Below, one piece after another: positions 47,001 through 56,143 of a DNA stretch of 64,000 nucleotides. Under the pieces are notes generated by a model that did no database searches, had not been told where the DNA came from, and worked only from the letters and a program-made list of their open reading frames with translations. How positions within the stretch are numbered: the stretch's first letter is position 1; every line of letters starts with the position of its first letter. Origin of the DNA: Enterobacter cloacae (GTDB lineage Bacteria > Pseudomonadota > Gammaproteobacteria > Enterobacterales > Enterobacteriaceae); assembly GCA_014169315.1 (NCBI GenBank), contig AP022133.1, positions 1,116,001 to 1,180,000 on the forward strand, read 5' to 3'. A program made the position numbers and the translations under genes.

Positions 47001-47197
47001 CTGTGCTACGCGTGCGGCCGAAGGTGATGACGGTTGCGACCATCATGGCGGGATTACTGCCGATCATGTGGGGGGGGGGCAGTGGTTCCGAAGTGATGCA
47101 ACGCATTGCAGCCCCGATGGTGGGTGGGATGGTGACGGCACCTCTGTTGTCGATGCTGGTTATTCCCGCGCTCTATAAATTGTTACATCAACGCTAA
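44081..47197 (+). CDS. CusA-like heavy-metal RND efflux pump
   Basis: This 1038-residue HME-RND transporter expels copper(I)/silver(I) or a similar cation by proton exchange. The sequence is close to Cus[21 protein letters not shown] at the start, a proton-relay helix with [13 protein letters not shown] near 405, [14 protein letters not shown] near 560 and [14 protein letters not shown] near 935. Methionines in PLTMLETT and [10 protein letters not shown] line up with ones I recall from CusA. One oddity: a run of ten G residues (47070-47079) encodes WGGG within [14 protein letters not shown]. No CusRS two-component pair lies nearby. Confidence 0.9.
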   Translation: MIAAVIRASLRNRLLVILAALMMAGWGWWSVQRAPLDALPDLSDVQVIVKASYPGKAPQVIEDQVTWPLTTSMLSVPGAKTVRGFSMFGDAYVYVLFEDGTDLYWARSRVLEYLSQVQAQFPAGVKVSLGPDATGVGWIYEYALVDRSGKHSLADLRALQDWTLKFELKTVPNVSEVASIGGMVRQYQIVADPAKMRALNITHNQLSSAVQAANKESGGKLLEMGEAEYMVRTTGYLRSLDDFRNVVITSRDGVPVLLKDVATIGFGPEIRRGVAELNGEGEVAGGVVVMRYGQNALETIHAVKAKLHELQKTLPQGVEIVPVYDRSTLIEESVKTLTHKLLEEFAVVVVVCALFLFHFRSALVAIVSLPLGILGAFVVMHYQGINANIMSLGGIAIAIGAMVDAAIVMIENMHKVLEQWRHDNPGKTPSSGDYWHLAERAAVEVGPALFCSLLIITLSFIPVFSLEAQEGRMFSPLAFTKTWSMAVAAGLGITLVPVLMGYFIRGKIPDEKANPINRVLIRLYEPLLDKVLTFPKTTLVLAFALLLATLWPLSRLGSEFMPPLDEGDLLYMPSTLPGISAREASRLLQQTDRLIKSVPEVASVFGKAGRAESATDPAPLTMLETTIHFKPRDQWRPGMTPQKLVEELDKTVSVPGIANVWVPPIRNRLDMLATGIKSPVGIKVNGNNIADIERVAQQIEQVVKQVPGVTSALAERLAGGRYVDIRIDRQKAARYGVSVDELQSMVSTLVGGDNISEVLNGRERYPVNLRYPRDLRDNVDKLRVLPVVAANGSQVALGELADIIVTEGPPMLKSENARLSDWIYVDLRGRDLKSAVDEMQKRVAENVVLPQGVSLSWSGQFEYLERATAKLKIVLPVTLMIIFILLWLTFKRVTDVLVIMGTLPFALIGGVWLLWLLEYNLSVAGAVGFIALSGVAAEFGVIMVLYLNHALDKYRSREPDGGNATLMRAIHEGAVLRVRPKVMTVATIMAGLLPIMWGGGSGSEVMQRIAAPMVGGMVTAPLLSMLVIPALYKLLHQR

Positions 47198-47205
47198 AGA
47201 TGCAT

Positions 47206-47233
47206 CCTGCATGCTCTTATTCAGACATGCAGG
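47206..47233 (+). terminator. Stem-loop after the RND gene
   Basis: CCTGCATG (47206-47213) and CATGCAGG (47226-47233) pair perfectly across a 12-base loop, nine bases after the cusA-like stop. A weak AACGCTTTT follows, so termination is plausible but not certain. Confidence 0.45.
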
Positions 47234-47358
47234 AACGCTTTTCGGAATATTCCAGGGAAAGGTATTATTAATTAGGAATAACGTAGTTGTCTGTTGAGAC
47301 ACGATTCAACTATTTTATGGTAAACTTTGCGCCGAATACTAAGAATGGTAATTGCATT

Positions 47359-47934
47359 GTGATCGTACGTAATAAATTATTTCTGATTTTATTGTTTATT
47401 TTTGGACAGTTAATGTTCTCTTCTGTTGTGCAGGCAGAAGACAACGCGACGGATAAAGGCTGGTTCACCACCTTTAAGGATAACGTTTCACAGACCTGGA
47501 AAGAGCCGGAACACTATGATCTCTATATTCCGGCAATAACGTGGCACGCACGCTTTGCGTATGACAAAGAAAAAACAGACGACTACAACGAGCGTCCCTG
47601 GGGGGCTGGTTTTGGTCAGTCACGCTGGGATGACAAAGGGAACTGGCACGGTATCTATCTGATGGCGTTTAAAGACTCCTTCAATAAATGGGAACCGATT
47701 GGCGGTTATGGCTGGGAGAAAACCTGGCGTCCGTTAGCGGACGATAACTTCCACGTTGGGCTGGGTTACACCGCCGGGGTTACCGCGCGCGACAACTGGA
47801 AGTACATCCCGCTCCCGATAGTGCTGCCGTTAGCCTCTATTGGCTATGGCCCCGCAACGTTCCAGATGACGTATATTCCGGGGACATACAACAACGGTAA
47901 CGTTTACTTTGCGTGGATGCGCTTTCAGTTTTAA
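47359..47934 (+). CDS. pagP: Lipid A palmitoyltransferase PagP
   Basis: PagP is an outer-membrane beta-barrel enzyme that moves palmitate from phospholipid to lipid A, raising resistance to antimicrobial peptides. From the [13 protein letters not shown] helix onward the sequence follows E. coli closely, including [20 protein letters not shown] with the catalytic His, the PLADDNFH loop and the end [13 protein letters not shown] place the start at GTG 47359 ([16 protein letters not shown], signal peptide ending VQA), giving 191 residues against 186 in E. coli. An ATG at 47317 would add 14 residues before the signal peptide. The upstream region is AT-rich. Confidence 0.88.
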   Translation: MIVRNKLFLILLFIFGQLMFSSVVQAEDNATDKGWFTTFKDNVSQTWKEPEHYDLYIPAITWHARFAYDKEKTDDYNERPWGAGFGQSRWDDKGNWHGIYLMAFKDSFNKWEPIGGYGWEKTWRPLADDNFHVGLGYTAGVTARDNWKYIPLPIVLPLASIGYGPATFQMTYIPGTYNNGNVYFAWMRFQF

Positions 47935-48124
47935 CTGAAAAAACTTTACATGCTGGTGAAAAAACGCACTGTTGTTGAATCATAAAGGATAAAAAACGTC
48001 CGACAAAAATTAACGCGACTTTTGTCACTTTTTATCAAAGAAGCGCTGGACAAAACGTCCCACAATTGATGTACTGATACCCGACACAGCATTTGTGTCG
48101 TTTTTTAATGTAAAGGTAATTTTG

Positions 48125-48334
48125 ATGTCTAAGATTAAAGGTAACGTTAAGTGGTTTAATGAGTCCAAAGGATTCGGTTTCATTACTCCTGAAGATGGCA
48201 GCAAAGACGTGTTCGTACACTTCTCTGCAATCCAGTCTAATGGTTTCAAAACTCTGGCTGAAGGTCAGCGCGTTGAGTTCGAAATCACTAACGGTGCCAA
48301 AGGCCCTTCTGCTGCTAACGTAATCGCTCTGTAA
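48125..48334 (+). CDS. cspE: Cold-shock-family RNA chaperone CspE
   Basis: CspE is a constitutive cold-shock-domain protein that binds single-stranded RNA and melts terminator hairpins. The 69-residue product has RNP1 KGFGFI and RNP2 VFVHF, and an ending [10 protein letters not shown]. The start at 48125 ([16 protein letters not shown]) follows AAGGT; a ten-residue extension in the same frame reads the leader and is not real. It is followed directly by a strong terminator. Confidence 0.96.
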   Translation: MSKIKGNVKWFNESKGFGFITPEDGSKDVFVHFSAIQSNGFKTLAEGQRVEFEITNGAKGPSAANVIAL

Positions 48335-48362
48335 TTCAGACGCGTCAGCAAGAATTTCAAAA

Positions 48363-48388
48363 CCCGCTCACTGAGCGGGTTTTTTTCG
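48363..48388 (+). terminator. Intrinsic terminator after cspE
   Basis: CCCGCTC (48363-48369), ACT, GAGCGGG (48373-48379), then eight T. It ends about 10 bp before the stop of the convergent 28-codon ORF. Confidence 0.93.
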
Positions 48389-48395
48389 TTCTGAG

Positions 48396-48482
48396 TCAAC
48401 CAATCAGATACATTTTCAGGAAGCTGGCGATGATCAGCACGCTCAACAGCACCATTCCTGCGCTCATCAAACTCTCTTTCAT
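48396..48482 (-). CDS. Predicted 28-residue membrane protein
   Basis: ATG 48482 opens a 28-codon frame to TGA 48396: MKESLMSAGMVLLSVLII then ASFLKMYLIG. Residues 5-22 form one hydrophobic helix with a Lys near each end. A good ribosome site GAGGGTG lies five bases upstream, which makes translation likely. It lies 72 bp beyond the crcB stop on the same strand, so it may be the last cistron of a crcB transcript. I cannot name it. Confidence 0.65.
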   Translation of the reverse strand: MKESLMSAGMVLLSVLIIASFLKMYLIG

Positions 48483-48553
48483 TCTGTCACCCTCATTCTG
48501 TATGACACCCAGAGTGACAGAGAAAAATTAAGCCAACATTAACGCTTCGTCAG

Positions 48554-48937
48554 TCATTGCGCACTGGCAGAGGAAAATAGCCAGAATGCGATCCCGGTCA
48601 TCGCAAAAGAGCCGAGCATGTTGATCGCAATGTTCATCAGCGCCCAGCCGACGCGGCCTTCCTGAAACAGAAAAACGACTTCGGCAGAGAAGGTTGAAAA
48701 GGTGGTCAAACCGCCGCAGAACCCGGTGGTAATCAATACCTTCCACACCGGGTCGATGTGCGTCATACGGTTAAACCAGGCCAGCCCCATGCCAATGATA
48801 AATGCCCCAATCAGGTTTGCGGCCAGCGTTCCCATTGGAATAACCTGATGCAGGGGATTAAACCGCATACTCAAGAACCACCGTGCAACGCTACCTGTGC
48901 CCCCACCAATAAAAACGGCTAAAAGTAGTTGAAACAC
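48554..48937 (-). CDS. crcB: Fluoride exporter CrcB (Fluc)
   Basis: CrcB forms a dimeric fluoride channel that protects against fluoride. The 127-residue protein has four hydrophobic segments and the family signatures [10 protein letters not shown] near 11-20, NLIGAFIIG near 41-49 and [15 protein letters not shown] near 72-86, which contains the phenylalanine and Thr-Phe-Ser residues lining the fluoride path. No fluoride riboswitch was recognised in its short upstream region. It is divergent from ybeM. Confidence 0.95.
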   Translation of the reverse strand: MFQLLLAVFIGGGTGSVARWFLSMRFNPLHQVIPMGTLAANLIGAFIIGMGLAWFNRMTHIDPVWKVLITTGFCGGLTTFSTFSAEVVFLFQEGRVGWALMNIAINMLGSFAMTGIAFWLFSSASAQ

Positions 48938-49004
48938 TGTAAATACCTGCTATTTGATGTGTAAGAGCGTCGAGTGTAACGCTGTTTATGTTTAGGGGAC
49001 AAAT

Positions 49005-49793
49005 ATGTATGTTGCGGTAGGGCAGTTCGCGGTGACGCCAGAGTGGGAGGTGAATGCACGAAAATGTCTCTCCCTGATGACTGAAGCACGGCAGAAGGGC
49101 GCATCGTTACTGGTGCTCCCCGAGGCGCTGCTGGCGCGGGATGACAATGACCCCGATCTCTCGGTGAAGTCGGCACAGTCGCTGGAGGGGCCGTTTTTGA
49201 ACATGCTATGCCAGGAGAGTGCGGGTAATACCATGACGACTGTTTTGGCGGTACACGTCCCTTCAACACCGGGGCGCGCCATCAATACGCTCGTGGTATT
49301 GCGTGATGGTGCCATCATCGCACGCTATGCGAAGCTACATCTCTACGATGCGTTCAGCATTCAGGAATCGCGGCTTGTTGACCCAGGCGATGTCATTCCA
49401 CCGTTGCTTGAAATTGATGGACTTAAGATTGGGTTGATGACTTGTTATGATGTGCGCTTTCCCGATCTGGCTCTGAACCTCGCCTTGCAGGGGGCGGATG
49501 TTCTGGTATTGCCCGCTGCGTGGGTGAAGGGGCCGTTAAAAGAGCATCACTGGGCGACGTTGCTTACAGCACGTGCGCTGGATACCACCTGTTATGTGGT
49601 GGCGGCAGGGGAGTGCGGCAATAAAAATATCGGTCAAAGCAGAGTGGTTGACCCCCTGGGTGTCACCATTGCGGCAGCAGCGGAAGCGCCGGTGTTGCTG
49701 CTGACGGAAATCATTTCAGAAAGGATTGCGCTTGCGCGCCAGCAATTACCTGTTCTTCGCAACCGTCGGTTTGCGCCACCGCAATTATTGTGA
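49005..49793 (+). CDS. ybeM: Nitrilase-family amidase, deaminated glutathione amidase
   Basis: YbeM belongs to the Nit1 group, which hydrolyses deaminated glutathione, a side product of transaminases. The 262-residue protein has the complete nitrilase triad: Glu40 in VLPEALL, Lys110 in [10 protein letters not shown] and Cys147 in [12 protein letters not shown]. The frame is intact and full length, whereas E. coli K-12 ybeM is reported as truncated. Position between crcB and tatE is conserved. Confidence 0.9.
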   Translation: MYVAVGQFAVTPEWEVNARKCLSLMTEARQKGASLLVLPEALLARDDNDPDLSVKSAQSLEGPFLNMLCQESAGNTMTTVLAVHVPSTPGRAINTLVVLRDGAIIARYAKLHLYDAFSIQESRLVDPGDVIPPLLEIDGLKIGLMTCYDVRFPDLALNLALQGADVLVLPAAWVKGPLKEHHWATLLTARALDTTCYVVAAGECGNKNIGQSRVVDPLGVTIAAAAEAPVLLLTEIISERIALARQQLPVLRNRRFAPPQLL

Positions 49794-49919
49794 TGTTTTT
49801 TTCAACAACGCTTGATTCACCTTGTTACAGATTGCTATTGTGTGCTCGCGCTAAATGACCGTTAATACAATCAGGTTTTTGGCGCTGAATGCAGCCTGTT
49901 TTATGTAAAGAAGGTATCT

Positions 49920-50123
49920 ATGGGTGAGATTAGTATTACCAAACTGCTGGTGGTTGCCGCACTGGTCGTCCTGCTGTTTGGTACCAAGAAGTTACGCACG
50001 CTGGGTGGCGACCTGGGTGCCGCCATTAAAGGCTTTAAGAAAGCGATGAACGACGACGATGCAGCGGCGAAGAAAAGCGCCGAAGATGACGTCCCGGCAG
50101 AGAAGCTTTCTCACAAAGAGTAA
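49920..50123 (+). CDS. tatE: Sec-independent translocase subunit TatE
   Basis: TatE is a TatA paralogue that supports twin-arginine protein export. The 67-residue protein has a short N-terminal helix ([21 protein letters not shown]), the hinge [14 protein letters not shown] and an amphipathic helix [14 protein letters not shown], followed by an acidic/basic tail. Start follows AAGAAGGT. A terminator at 50147 separates it from convergent lipA. Confidence 0.95.
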   Translation: MGEISITKLLVVAALVVLLFGTKKLRTLGGDLGAAIKGFKKAMNDDDAAAKKSAEDDVPAEKLSHKE

Positions 50124-50146
50124 CAGCAATGCCTGAGGGCTTGCGA

Positions 50147-50178
50147 AAAAAAACCGGCTCAGATGGCCGGTTTTTTTG
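50147..50178. terminator. Bidirectional terminator between tatE and lipA
   Basis: ACCGGC (50153-50158) and GCCGGT (50166-50171) form the GC core, extended by A-run and T-run on each side (AAAAAAA before, TTTTTTT after). Confidence 0.88.
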
Positions 50179-50204
50179 CATTACTGTAAGTAAATATTAC
50201 AGAA

Positions 50205-51170
50205 TTATTTAACTTCTTCGCCTTTTGCCTGCATGTCGGCATGGTAAGAAGAGCGAACAAACGGGCCACAGGCTGCATGGGTAAAGCCCATTGCCATGGC
50301 TTCGGCTTTCATCTCATCAAACTCATCCGGGCTAACGTAACGCTGTACCGGCAGGTGATGGCGGCTTGGCTGCAGATACTGGCCCAGCGTCAGCATGGTC
50401 ACACCGTGGCGGCGCAGGTCGCGCATAACTTCAATGATTTCAGCATTGGTTTCGCCGAGACCAACCATCAGGCCGGACTTCGTCGGGATATCCGGGTGCG
50501 CTTCTTTAAAACGCTCCAGCAGCTTCAGGGACCAGTTATAGTCAGCGCCCGGGCGCACCTGGCGATAAAGGCGCGGTACGTTTTCCAGGTTGTGGTTGAA
50601 CACGTCTGGTGGCGTCGCTGTCAGGATATCCAGCGCACGATCCATACGGCCACGGAAGTCTGGAACCAAAGTTTCAATCTTGATGTTTGGGCTTTTTTCG
50701 CGGATAGCCGTAATGCAGTCAGCAAAATGCTGAGCACCGCCATCACGCAGGTCGTCACGGTCAACGGACGTGATCACCACATAGCGCAGCGCCATGTCGG
50801 CGATGGTCTGTGCCAGTTTTTGTGGTTCATTAGCATCAGGTGCAACAGGGCGACCATGAGCAACGTCGCAGAACGGGCAACGGCGGGTACAGATTGCACC
50901 CAGAATCATAAACGTCGCAGTGCCGTGATTGAAACATTCAGCAAGGTTCGGGCAAGAGGCTTCTTCACAGACAGAGTGAAGGCCATTTTTACGCATCGCC
51001 GCTTTGATCCCCTGGATACGCGAAGAGTCGGCCGGAAGTTTAATTTTCATCCATTCCGGTTTTCTTAACAGCGCCTCGCGCTCTGTAGCCACGTTTTTAA
51101 CCGGGATAAGGGCCATTTTATCGGCATCGCGGTATTTAACACCGCGTTCCATCACAATGGGTTTACTCAT
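50205..51170 (-). CDS. lipA: Lipoyl synthase LipA
   Basis: LipA inserts two sulfurs into protein-bound octanoyl groups by radical SAM chemistry. The 321-residue protein has the auxiliary cluster cysteines Cys68, Cys73, Cys79 ([12 protein letters not shown]) and the radical-SAM cysteines Cys94, Cys98, Cys101 (CTRRCPFC). The C-terminal RSSYHAD carries the serine known to ligate the auxiliary cluster. Its substrate is made by LipB, encoded about 2.5 kb away; the intervening ybeF is disrupted. Confidence 0.97.
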   Translation of the reverse strand: MSKPIVMERGVKYRDADKMALIPVKNVATEREALLRKPEWMKIKLPADSSRIQGIKAAMRKNGLHSVCEEASCPNLAECFNHGTATFMILGAICTRRCPFCDVAHGRPVAPDANEPQKLAQTIADMALRYVVITSVDRDDLRDGGAQHFADCITAIREKSPNIKIETLVPDFRGRMDRALDILTATPPDVFNHNLENVPRLYRQVRPGADYNWSLKLLERFKEAHPDIPTKSGLMVGLGETNAEIIEVMRDLRRHGVTMLTLGQYLQPSRHHLPVQRYVSPDEFDEMKAEAMAMGFTHAACGPFVRSSYHADMQAKGEEVK

Positions 51171-52250
51171 AGCGTGCGTGTTCCAGTTGCGAATATCGAA
51201 GGAAAGCGTTTCAATTCAAGGGAATGTTGTATTTATCAACTATTTTTGAACGAACGACAGGCAGTATATCATTGAAACGGTCGATAAAGCAGCCTGCCAG
51301 ATCGCCAATTTGTAAAATAGTTGTTGTTTTGTGCCTTTTGCCCTGCATGTGGCAGGGGCTTGTGCTGCGCCAGCCTGTCAGAAAGCCTGGCAGATGATAT
51401 TGATAACGTTTTCTAGTACCGGATCGCGCAGACTGAGTTTGTTGTAATGCAGTGAAATTTCAATGGATTCTGCATTGAGCTGGCTGAGCGGAGTCTCCTC
51501 CAGTGGCCAGCATTTACGTAGCAAGTGATACAGCCGGGAGGGCATGATGCAGAGCATGTCGCTACTGCCAATCAGGGACGCGGTGGTAAACATATTGTAA
51601 CTGCTAAAACTTATCTGGCGTTCCGGGAAGATTTCATCAATACGCTGGCGTAGCGAATTCAGCGCTTGCCCTTCAGTTATGAATGACGAGTGATCATAGT
51701 TACGCAGATTTTCAATGGTCAGGGGTTCGCTAAGCGCCGGGTGGTTCTGGCGACAAACAAGCACCAGACTGTCGGCATAGAGAACATGTTGCCCCAGTGC
51801 TCTGGCGCTGAAATGACTAATATCAATCACCACGTCGGTCTGGAACTGCGCAAGCTGAATTTCTGGTTCGTTGAGGGGAACATTGTGCAGCAGGAGCTGT
51901 GGCACATGGGATTTCATGGCCTGGAAGATCGCCGGCATCACCTGCACGCCCACTGAAGGGGTACAGCCGATGGTGATGGTTCTCTGTTTATCATAGCTTC
52001 CGGTTAAATCCAGTGCGCCCAGAATCGATTCCAGCCCCTGGCTGATGTACTCATGAAGATGCGTGGCATAGGCCGTTGGCGTGACGCCCTGACCTTTACG
52101 AATAAATAACGGATCGGGAAATATAGCGCGCAATTTCTGAATTGACTGGCTAATTGCAGAGGGCGTGAGATTGAGAATTTTCGCAGCGTTTACGATACCC
52201 TTGTGGACATATACAGCCTCAAAAATGGTCAGTAAATTGAGATCAATATT

Positions 52251-53306
52251 GGCTTTGTTGAATAAATCGAACTTTTGCTGAGTTGAAGGATCAGATCACG
52301 TATCCTCCCGACAACACAGACCATTCCGTGGCAAAGCAAAAGTTCAGAATCACCAACTGGTCCACCTACAACAAAGCTCTCATCAACCGTGGCTCCCTCA
52401 CTTTCTGGCTGGATGATGAGGCGATTCAGGCCTGGTATGAGTCGGCAACGCCTTCATCACGAGGAAGGCCCCAGCGCTATTCTGATCTCGCCATCACCAC
52501 CGTTCTGGTGATTAAACGCGTATTCCGGCTGACCCTGCGGGCTGCGCAGGGTTTTATTGATTCCATTTTTGCCCTGATGAACGTTCCGTTGCGCTGCCCG
52601 GATTACACCAGTGTCAGTAAGCGGGCAAAGTCGGTTAATGTCAGTTTCAAAACGTCCACCCGGGGTGAAATCGCACACCTGGTGATTGATTCCACCGGGC
52701 TGAAGGTCTTTGGTGAAGGCGAATGGAAAGTCAGAAAGCACGGCAAAGAGCGCCGTCGTATCTGGCGAAAGTTGCATCTTGCTGTTGACAGCAACACACA
52801 TGAAGTTGTCTGTGCAGACCTGTCGCTGAATAACGTCACGGACTCAGAAGCCTTCCCGGGCCTTATCCGGCAGACTCACAGAAAAATCAGGGCAGCCGCG
52901 GCAGACGGGGCTTACGATACCCGGCTCTGTCACGATGAACTGCGCCGCAAAAAAATCAGCGCGCTTATTCCTCCCCGAAAAGGAGCAGGTTACTGGCCCG
53001 GTGAGTACGCAGACCGCAACCGTGCCGTTGCTAATCAGCGGCTGAGCGGAAGCAATGCACGGTGGAAATGGACAACGGAATATAACCGTCGCTCGATAGC
53101 GGAAACGGCAATGTACAGAATGAAGCAGTTGTTGGGAGATTCACTGACGCTGCGTGACTACGATGGTCAGGTAGCGGAAGCTATGGCCATGGTGCGTGCG
53201 TTGAACAGGATGACAAAGGCTGGGATGCCAGAAAGCGTGCGTATTGCCTGAAAATCCAGCCAGCTACAGGGTCGTTCGCACGAAATCTTATTTATTCAAC
53301 AAAGCC
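52251..53306 (+). mobile_element. IS903-group (IS5 family) insertion sequence
   Basis: The element is 1056 bp, with 17-18 bp terminal inverted repeats beginning GGCTTTGTTGAATAAAT at both ends. The 9-bp sequence ATCAATATT is duplicated at 52242-52250 and 53307-53315, the duplication size expected for the IS903 group. It sits in ybeF, opposite in orientation. Confidence 0.96.
52328..53251 (+). CDS. IS903-group transposase
   Basis: From GTG 52328 (MAKQKFRITNWSTYNKAL) the protein has 307 residues, the IS903 length. A TTG at 52283 would give a 322-residue form. DDE-type core segments are HLVIDSTGLKVFGEGEW, AAADGAYDTR and RRSIAETAMYRMKQLLG, where the catalytic Asp, Asp and Glu are expected. No frameshift or stop interrupts it, so it appears active. 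Confidence 0.94.
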   Translation: MAKQKFRITNWSTYNKALINRGSLTFWLDDEAIQAWYESATPSSRGRPQRYSDLAITTVLVIKRVFRLTLRAAQGFIDSIFALMNVPLRCPDYTSVSKRAKSVNVSFKTSTRGEIAHLVIDSTGLKVFGEGEWKVRKHGKERRRIWRKLHLAVDSNTHEVVCADLSLNNVTDSEAFPGLIRQTHRKIRAAAADGAYDTRLCHDELRRKKISALIPPRKGAGYWPGEYADRNRAVANQRLSGSNARWKWTTEYNRRSIAETAMYRMKQLLGDSLTLRDYDGQVAEAMAMVRALNRMTKAGMPESVRIA

Positions 53307-53687
53307 ATCAATATTACGTAAAGTCCGAAAAATTTGCGGCTTGTCTTCTCCACCGGATTCATTCAGGCGCTTGGCTGGTAAATTATGATACACCACGCTT
53401 TCACTCCGTATACATTCACAATATGAATGATAGTTGAATTTATTTATTATGCTTGTAGAGATTCGTAAAGTGCTGGTTGTGTTTCACTTGTTTATCAAAA
53501 ACAAACAATTGTGCGATTATCAGACAAGTTACATTGGTTCCGCAGGCAGCATTGTCTTGAGGTTAAATAATATGTAACGCTAATATTCGGGCGATTCGAA
53601 AATATAGAAGATGGGGATTATTGTAAAGCGTAAAAGCGGCAAATAAGCAGTGGCCCGTCAAATAATCGAGCCATGAGGTATGATATA

Positions 53688-54329
53688 TTAAGCAGTGATA
53701 TATTCGTGAGGAGGATTGTTAAGCAGTGCTAACATATTGTTCAACAGCACGGGACGAATATTATCTGGCGTAGCAGTTGCAACCCACTGGCGCATTTGCG
53801 TCATTTCCATTCCGGCATAGCCGCAAGGGTTAATGCGCTGAAAAGGCGTAAGATCCATATTAATATTCAGTGCCAGACCGTGGAATGAGCAGCCTTTACG
53901 AATACGCAGACCGAGTGAGCAGATCTTCATTTCCCCGACATAGACGCCCGGAGCATCGGCTCGCGGATGGGCATCAATACCATATTCAGCCAGCGTGTTG
54001 ACGACAGTTTGTTCCAGCAGGGTCACCAGTTCACGCACGCCCAGCTTTCTGCGTTTCAGGTTAAGCAGGACATACATAACCTGCTGGCCAGGGCCGTGGT
54101 AAGTTACCTGCCCGCCGCGATCGCTCTGAATGACCGGTATATCACCCGTCATCAACAGATGTTCGGCTTTTCCCGCCTGTCCCTGGGTAAATACCGGCAG
54201 GTGTTCTACCAGCCAGATCTCATCAGGTGTGGTGTCATCGCGTGAGTCGGTGAAGTCATGCATAGCCTGGGAGACAGGCTCGTAGGGTTGCAGCCCGAGA
54301 TGACGGACAAGAATTTTATCCTGGTACAA
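53688..54329 (-). CDS. lipB: Octanoyl-ACP transferase LipB
   Basis: LipB transfers octanoate from acyl carrier protein to lipoyl domains, giving LipA its substrate. I place the start at TTG 54329 ([18 protein letters not shown]) because GGAG lies eight bases upstream and the protein then has 213 residues, equal to E. coli. The upstream in-frame ATG adds 16 residues with no similarity. Conserved segments are [17 protein letters not shown] near 70, the lysine region [15 protein letters not shown] near 132 and the catalytic Cys in [11 protein letters not shown] near 167. Confidence 0.94.
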   Translation of the reverse strand: MYQDKILVRHLGLQPYEPVSQAMHDFTDSRDDTTPDEIWLVEHLPVFTQGQAGKAEHLLMTGDIPVIQSDRGGQVTYHGPGQQVMYVLLNLKRRKLGVRELVTLLEQTVVNTLAEYGIDAHPRADAPGVYVGEMKICSLGLRIRKGCSFHGLALNINMDLTPFQRINPCGYAGMEMTQMRQWVATATPDNIRPVLLNNMLALLNNPPHEYITA

Positions 54330-54421
54330 AACAGCGTCTCCGAAGACGAGGGACAAAAGGTGAAGCGAGTATATCACAGGGGGGCGATGGGTTACCCGGC
54401 TAACCGGGTAACCGCAGAGGG

Positions 54422-54685
54422 TTACAGCACCATACGAACAATATCGATATTACCTAACTCTTCGTACAGTGTTTCAACCTGCTCAATGTGTGTAGCCGTA
54501 ATAGTAATGGAAACTGAGTGATAGTTACCTTTACTGCTTGGTTTTACGGTTGGAGAGTAGTCACCTGGCGCATGGCGCTGTACCACTTCAACCACCTGAT
54601 CAACCAGCTCAGGCAACGCCTGCCCCATTACTTTGTAAGTAAATGGAGTAGGGAATTCAAGCAGTTCGTTAAGTTTGGTTTTCAT
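54422..54685 (-). CDS. ybeD: YbeD, DUF493 family protein
   Basis: This 87-residue protein has a ferredoxin-like ACT-related fold. It begins [21 protein letters not shown] and ends [18 protein letters not shown], as in E. coli YbeD. It lies between dacA and lipB as usual. Its role is not firmly known; an allosteric link to lipoate metabolism has been suggested from genome position. A terminator of dacA lies immediately upstream. Confidence 0.94.
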   Translation of the reverse strand: MKTKLNELLEFPTPFTYKVMGQALPELVDQVVEVVQRHAPGDYSPTVKPSSKGNYHSVSITITATHIEQVETLYEELGNIDIVRMVL

Positions 54686-54705
54686 GTCAGCTCCGGCTTA
54701 TGTGT

Positions 54706-54741
54706 AAAAAATAATAACTCCCGCCACAGGGCGGGAGTTTT
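54706..54741 (-). terminator. Terminator after dacA
   Basis: AACTCCCGCC (54716-54725) pairs with GGCGGGAGTT (54730-54739). On the minus strand the stem is followed by TTATTATTTTTT, a good tail, about 52 bp after the dacA stop. Confidence 0.9.
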
Positions 54742-54792
54742 ACTGATACATAGTATATGGGGATCAAAATCACACTTTCAAGTGTTCAATTT

Positions 54793-56004
54793 TTATCCAA
54801 ACCAGTGATGGAACATCAGCTTAATGTAATCAATGATTTTGCCGAAGAAATTGCCTTCAGGAATTTCCTGCAGAACAACGAGTGGGCGCTGATCGATAGT
54901 TTTGCCATCCAGCTGGAAGTTGATGGTACCCACAACCTGGTTTTTCTGCAGCGGTGCGTGCAGTTCGGTGGTGTTCAGCACGTAGCTGGCTTTCAGATCC
55001 TTCATACGACCACGAGGAATGGTCAGGTAGAGGTCTTTATCCACACCCAGGGAAGCACGGTCGTTGTTACCGAACCAGACTGGCTCAGAGGCGAACTCTT
55101 TGCCTGCTTTCAGCGGGTTCACGGTTTCGAAGAAACGGAAGCCCCAGGTCAGCAGTTTTTTGCTTTCTGTTTCACGGCCTTTAAAGGTACGGCCACCCAT
55201 CACGGCAGAGATCAGACGCATCTGACCTTCTGTGGCAGAGGCCACCAGGTTGTAACCGGCTTTGTCGGTATGGCCCGTTTTGATGCCGTCAACGTTCAGG
55301 CTGTTATCCCACAGCAGACCGTTACGGTTGGTCTGGCGGATCCCGTTGAAGGTGAACTCTTTCTCTTTATAAATGGAGTATTCGTTCGGCACGTCACGGA
55401 TCAGCGCCTGGCCAATCAGCGCCATGTCGCGTGCTGAACTGTACTGCCCATCGGCATCCAGGCCGTGAACGGTCTGGAAGTGGCTGTTTTTCAGGCCGAG
55501 TGCAGTAACGTAGCTGTTCATCAGACCGACAAACGCATCCTGGCTGCCTGCCGAGAAATCAGCCATTGCGACACAGGCATCGTTACCGGACTGCAGGTTA
55601 ATACCGCGGATCAGCTGAGAAACAGGAACCTGCATGCCAGGTTTCAGGAACATCAGTGATGAACCCTTGAACACCGGGTTTCCGGTTGCCCAGGCATCGT
55701 TACCGATCGTCACCATGTCGGATTCTTTAAATTTACCTGCCTTCATGGCCTGACCGATAACATAGCTGGTCATCATTTTGGTCAGGCTGGCCGGATCGCG
55801 GCGAGCGTCGGCATTCTGTTCTGCCAGAACTTTGCCAGAGTTGTAATCGATCAGGATGTAGGATTCCGCGTCTATTTGCGGAACGCCAGGGATCATGGTC
55901 TTGATATTCAGGTCATCGGCGTGAGCTGCAGAAAGAGCAGCTGCGCAAAGGGCCGTGGTCAGCGCCATGCGCTGCACAAAACGAGCAGAAAAAGTGGTCT
56001 TCAT
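54793..56004 (-). CDS. dacA: D-alanyl-D-alanine carboxypeptidase PBP5
   Basis: PBP5 trims the terminal D-alanine from peptidoglycan pentapeptides at the outer face of the inner membrane. The 403-residue precursor has a signal peptide ending near AAHA (26-29). The active-site motifs are SLTK (Ser73, Lys76), SGN in [11 protein letters not shown] near 138 and KTG in [11 protein letters not shown] near 242. A C-terminal amphipathic helix ([19 protein letters not shown]) is the membrane anchor. Confidence 0.97.
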   Translation of the reverse strand: MKTTFSARFVQRMALTTALCAAALSAAHADDLNIKTMIPGVPQIDAESYILIDYNSGKVLAEQNADARRDPASLTKMMTSYVIGQAMKAGKFKESDMVTIGNDAWATGNPVFKGSSLMFLKPGMQVPVSQLIRGINLQSGNDACVAMADFSAGSQDAFVGLMNSYVTALGLKNSHFQTVHGLDADGQYSSARDMALIGQALIRDVPNEYSIYKEKEFTFNGIRQTNRNGLLWDNSLNVDGIKTGHTDKAGYNLVASATEGQMRLISAVMGGRTFKGRETESKKLLTWGFRFFETVNPLKAGKEFASEPVWFGNNDRASLGVDKDLYLTIPRGRMKDLKASYVLNTTELHAPLQKNQVVGTINFQLDGKTIDQRPLVVLQEIPEGNFFGKIIDYIKLMFHHWFG

Positions 56005-56143
56005 GGTCAGAACTACGACATCCGTGATGGAATTAAAAAAAGTGCCTTACTATAGCAAATGCTATACAGGCAGGCATCCGACTTTCAGTATGACTTTGTG
56101 AACGTGAGTTACACAAACCGACAATTCGGATACCGCCGATTAC

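Larger units (their letters stand above)
51378..53396 (-). pseudogene. ybeF: LysR-family regulator YbeF, split by IS903-group element
   Basis: The gene starts at GTG 53396 (GGAG seven bases upstream), runs 30 codons to the insertion at 53307, and resumes at 52241 to end at 51378. Removing the IS and one 9-bp copy restores exactly 317 residues, the E. coli YbeF length. The joined N-terminus reads KPQIFRTLRNIDLNLLTIFE, then the helix-turn-helix NLTPSAISQSIQKLR. The effector domain is intact. The visible 251-residue frame (51378-52133) is only the 3' remainder, starting at an internal Met. Regulation target unknown; the protein is probably lost in this strain. Confidence 0.92.

Noticed and set aside
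48938-49004. Fluoride riboswitch in front of crcB
   Set aside because: The divergent crcB-ybeM spacer is only 67 bp and shows no recognisable crcB-motif pseudoknot.
51378-52133. A complete 251-residue LysR gene downstream of lipA
   Set aside because: It is the 3' remainder of ybeF; the helix-turn-helix is encoded partly upstream and the gene is split by the IS.
52283-52327. TTG start for the IS903-group transposase
   Set aside because: GTG 52328 gives MAKQKFRITNW and exactly the 307-residue IS903 length; the extension lacks similarity.
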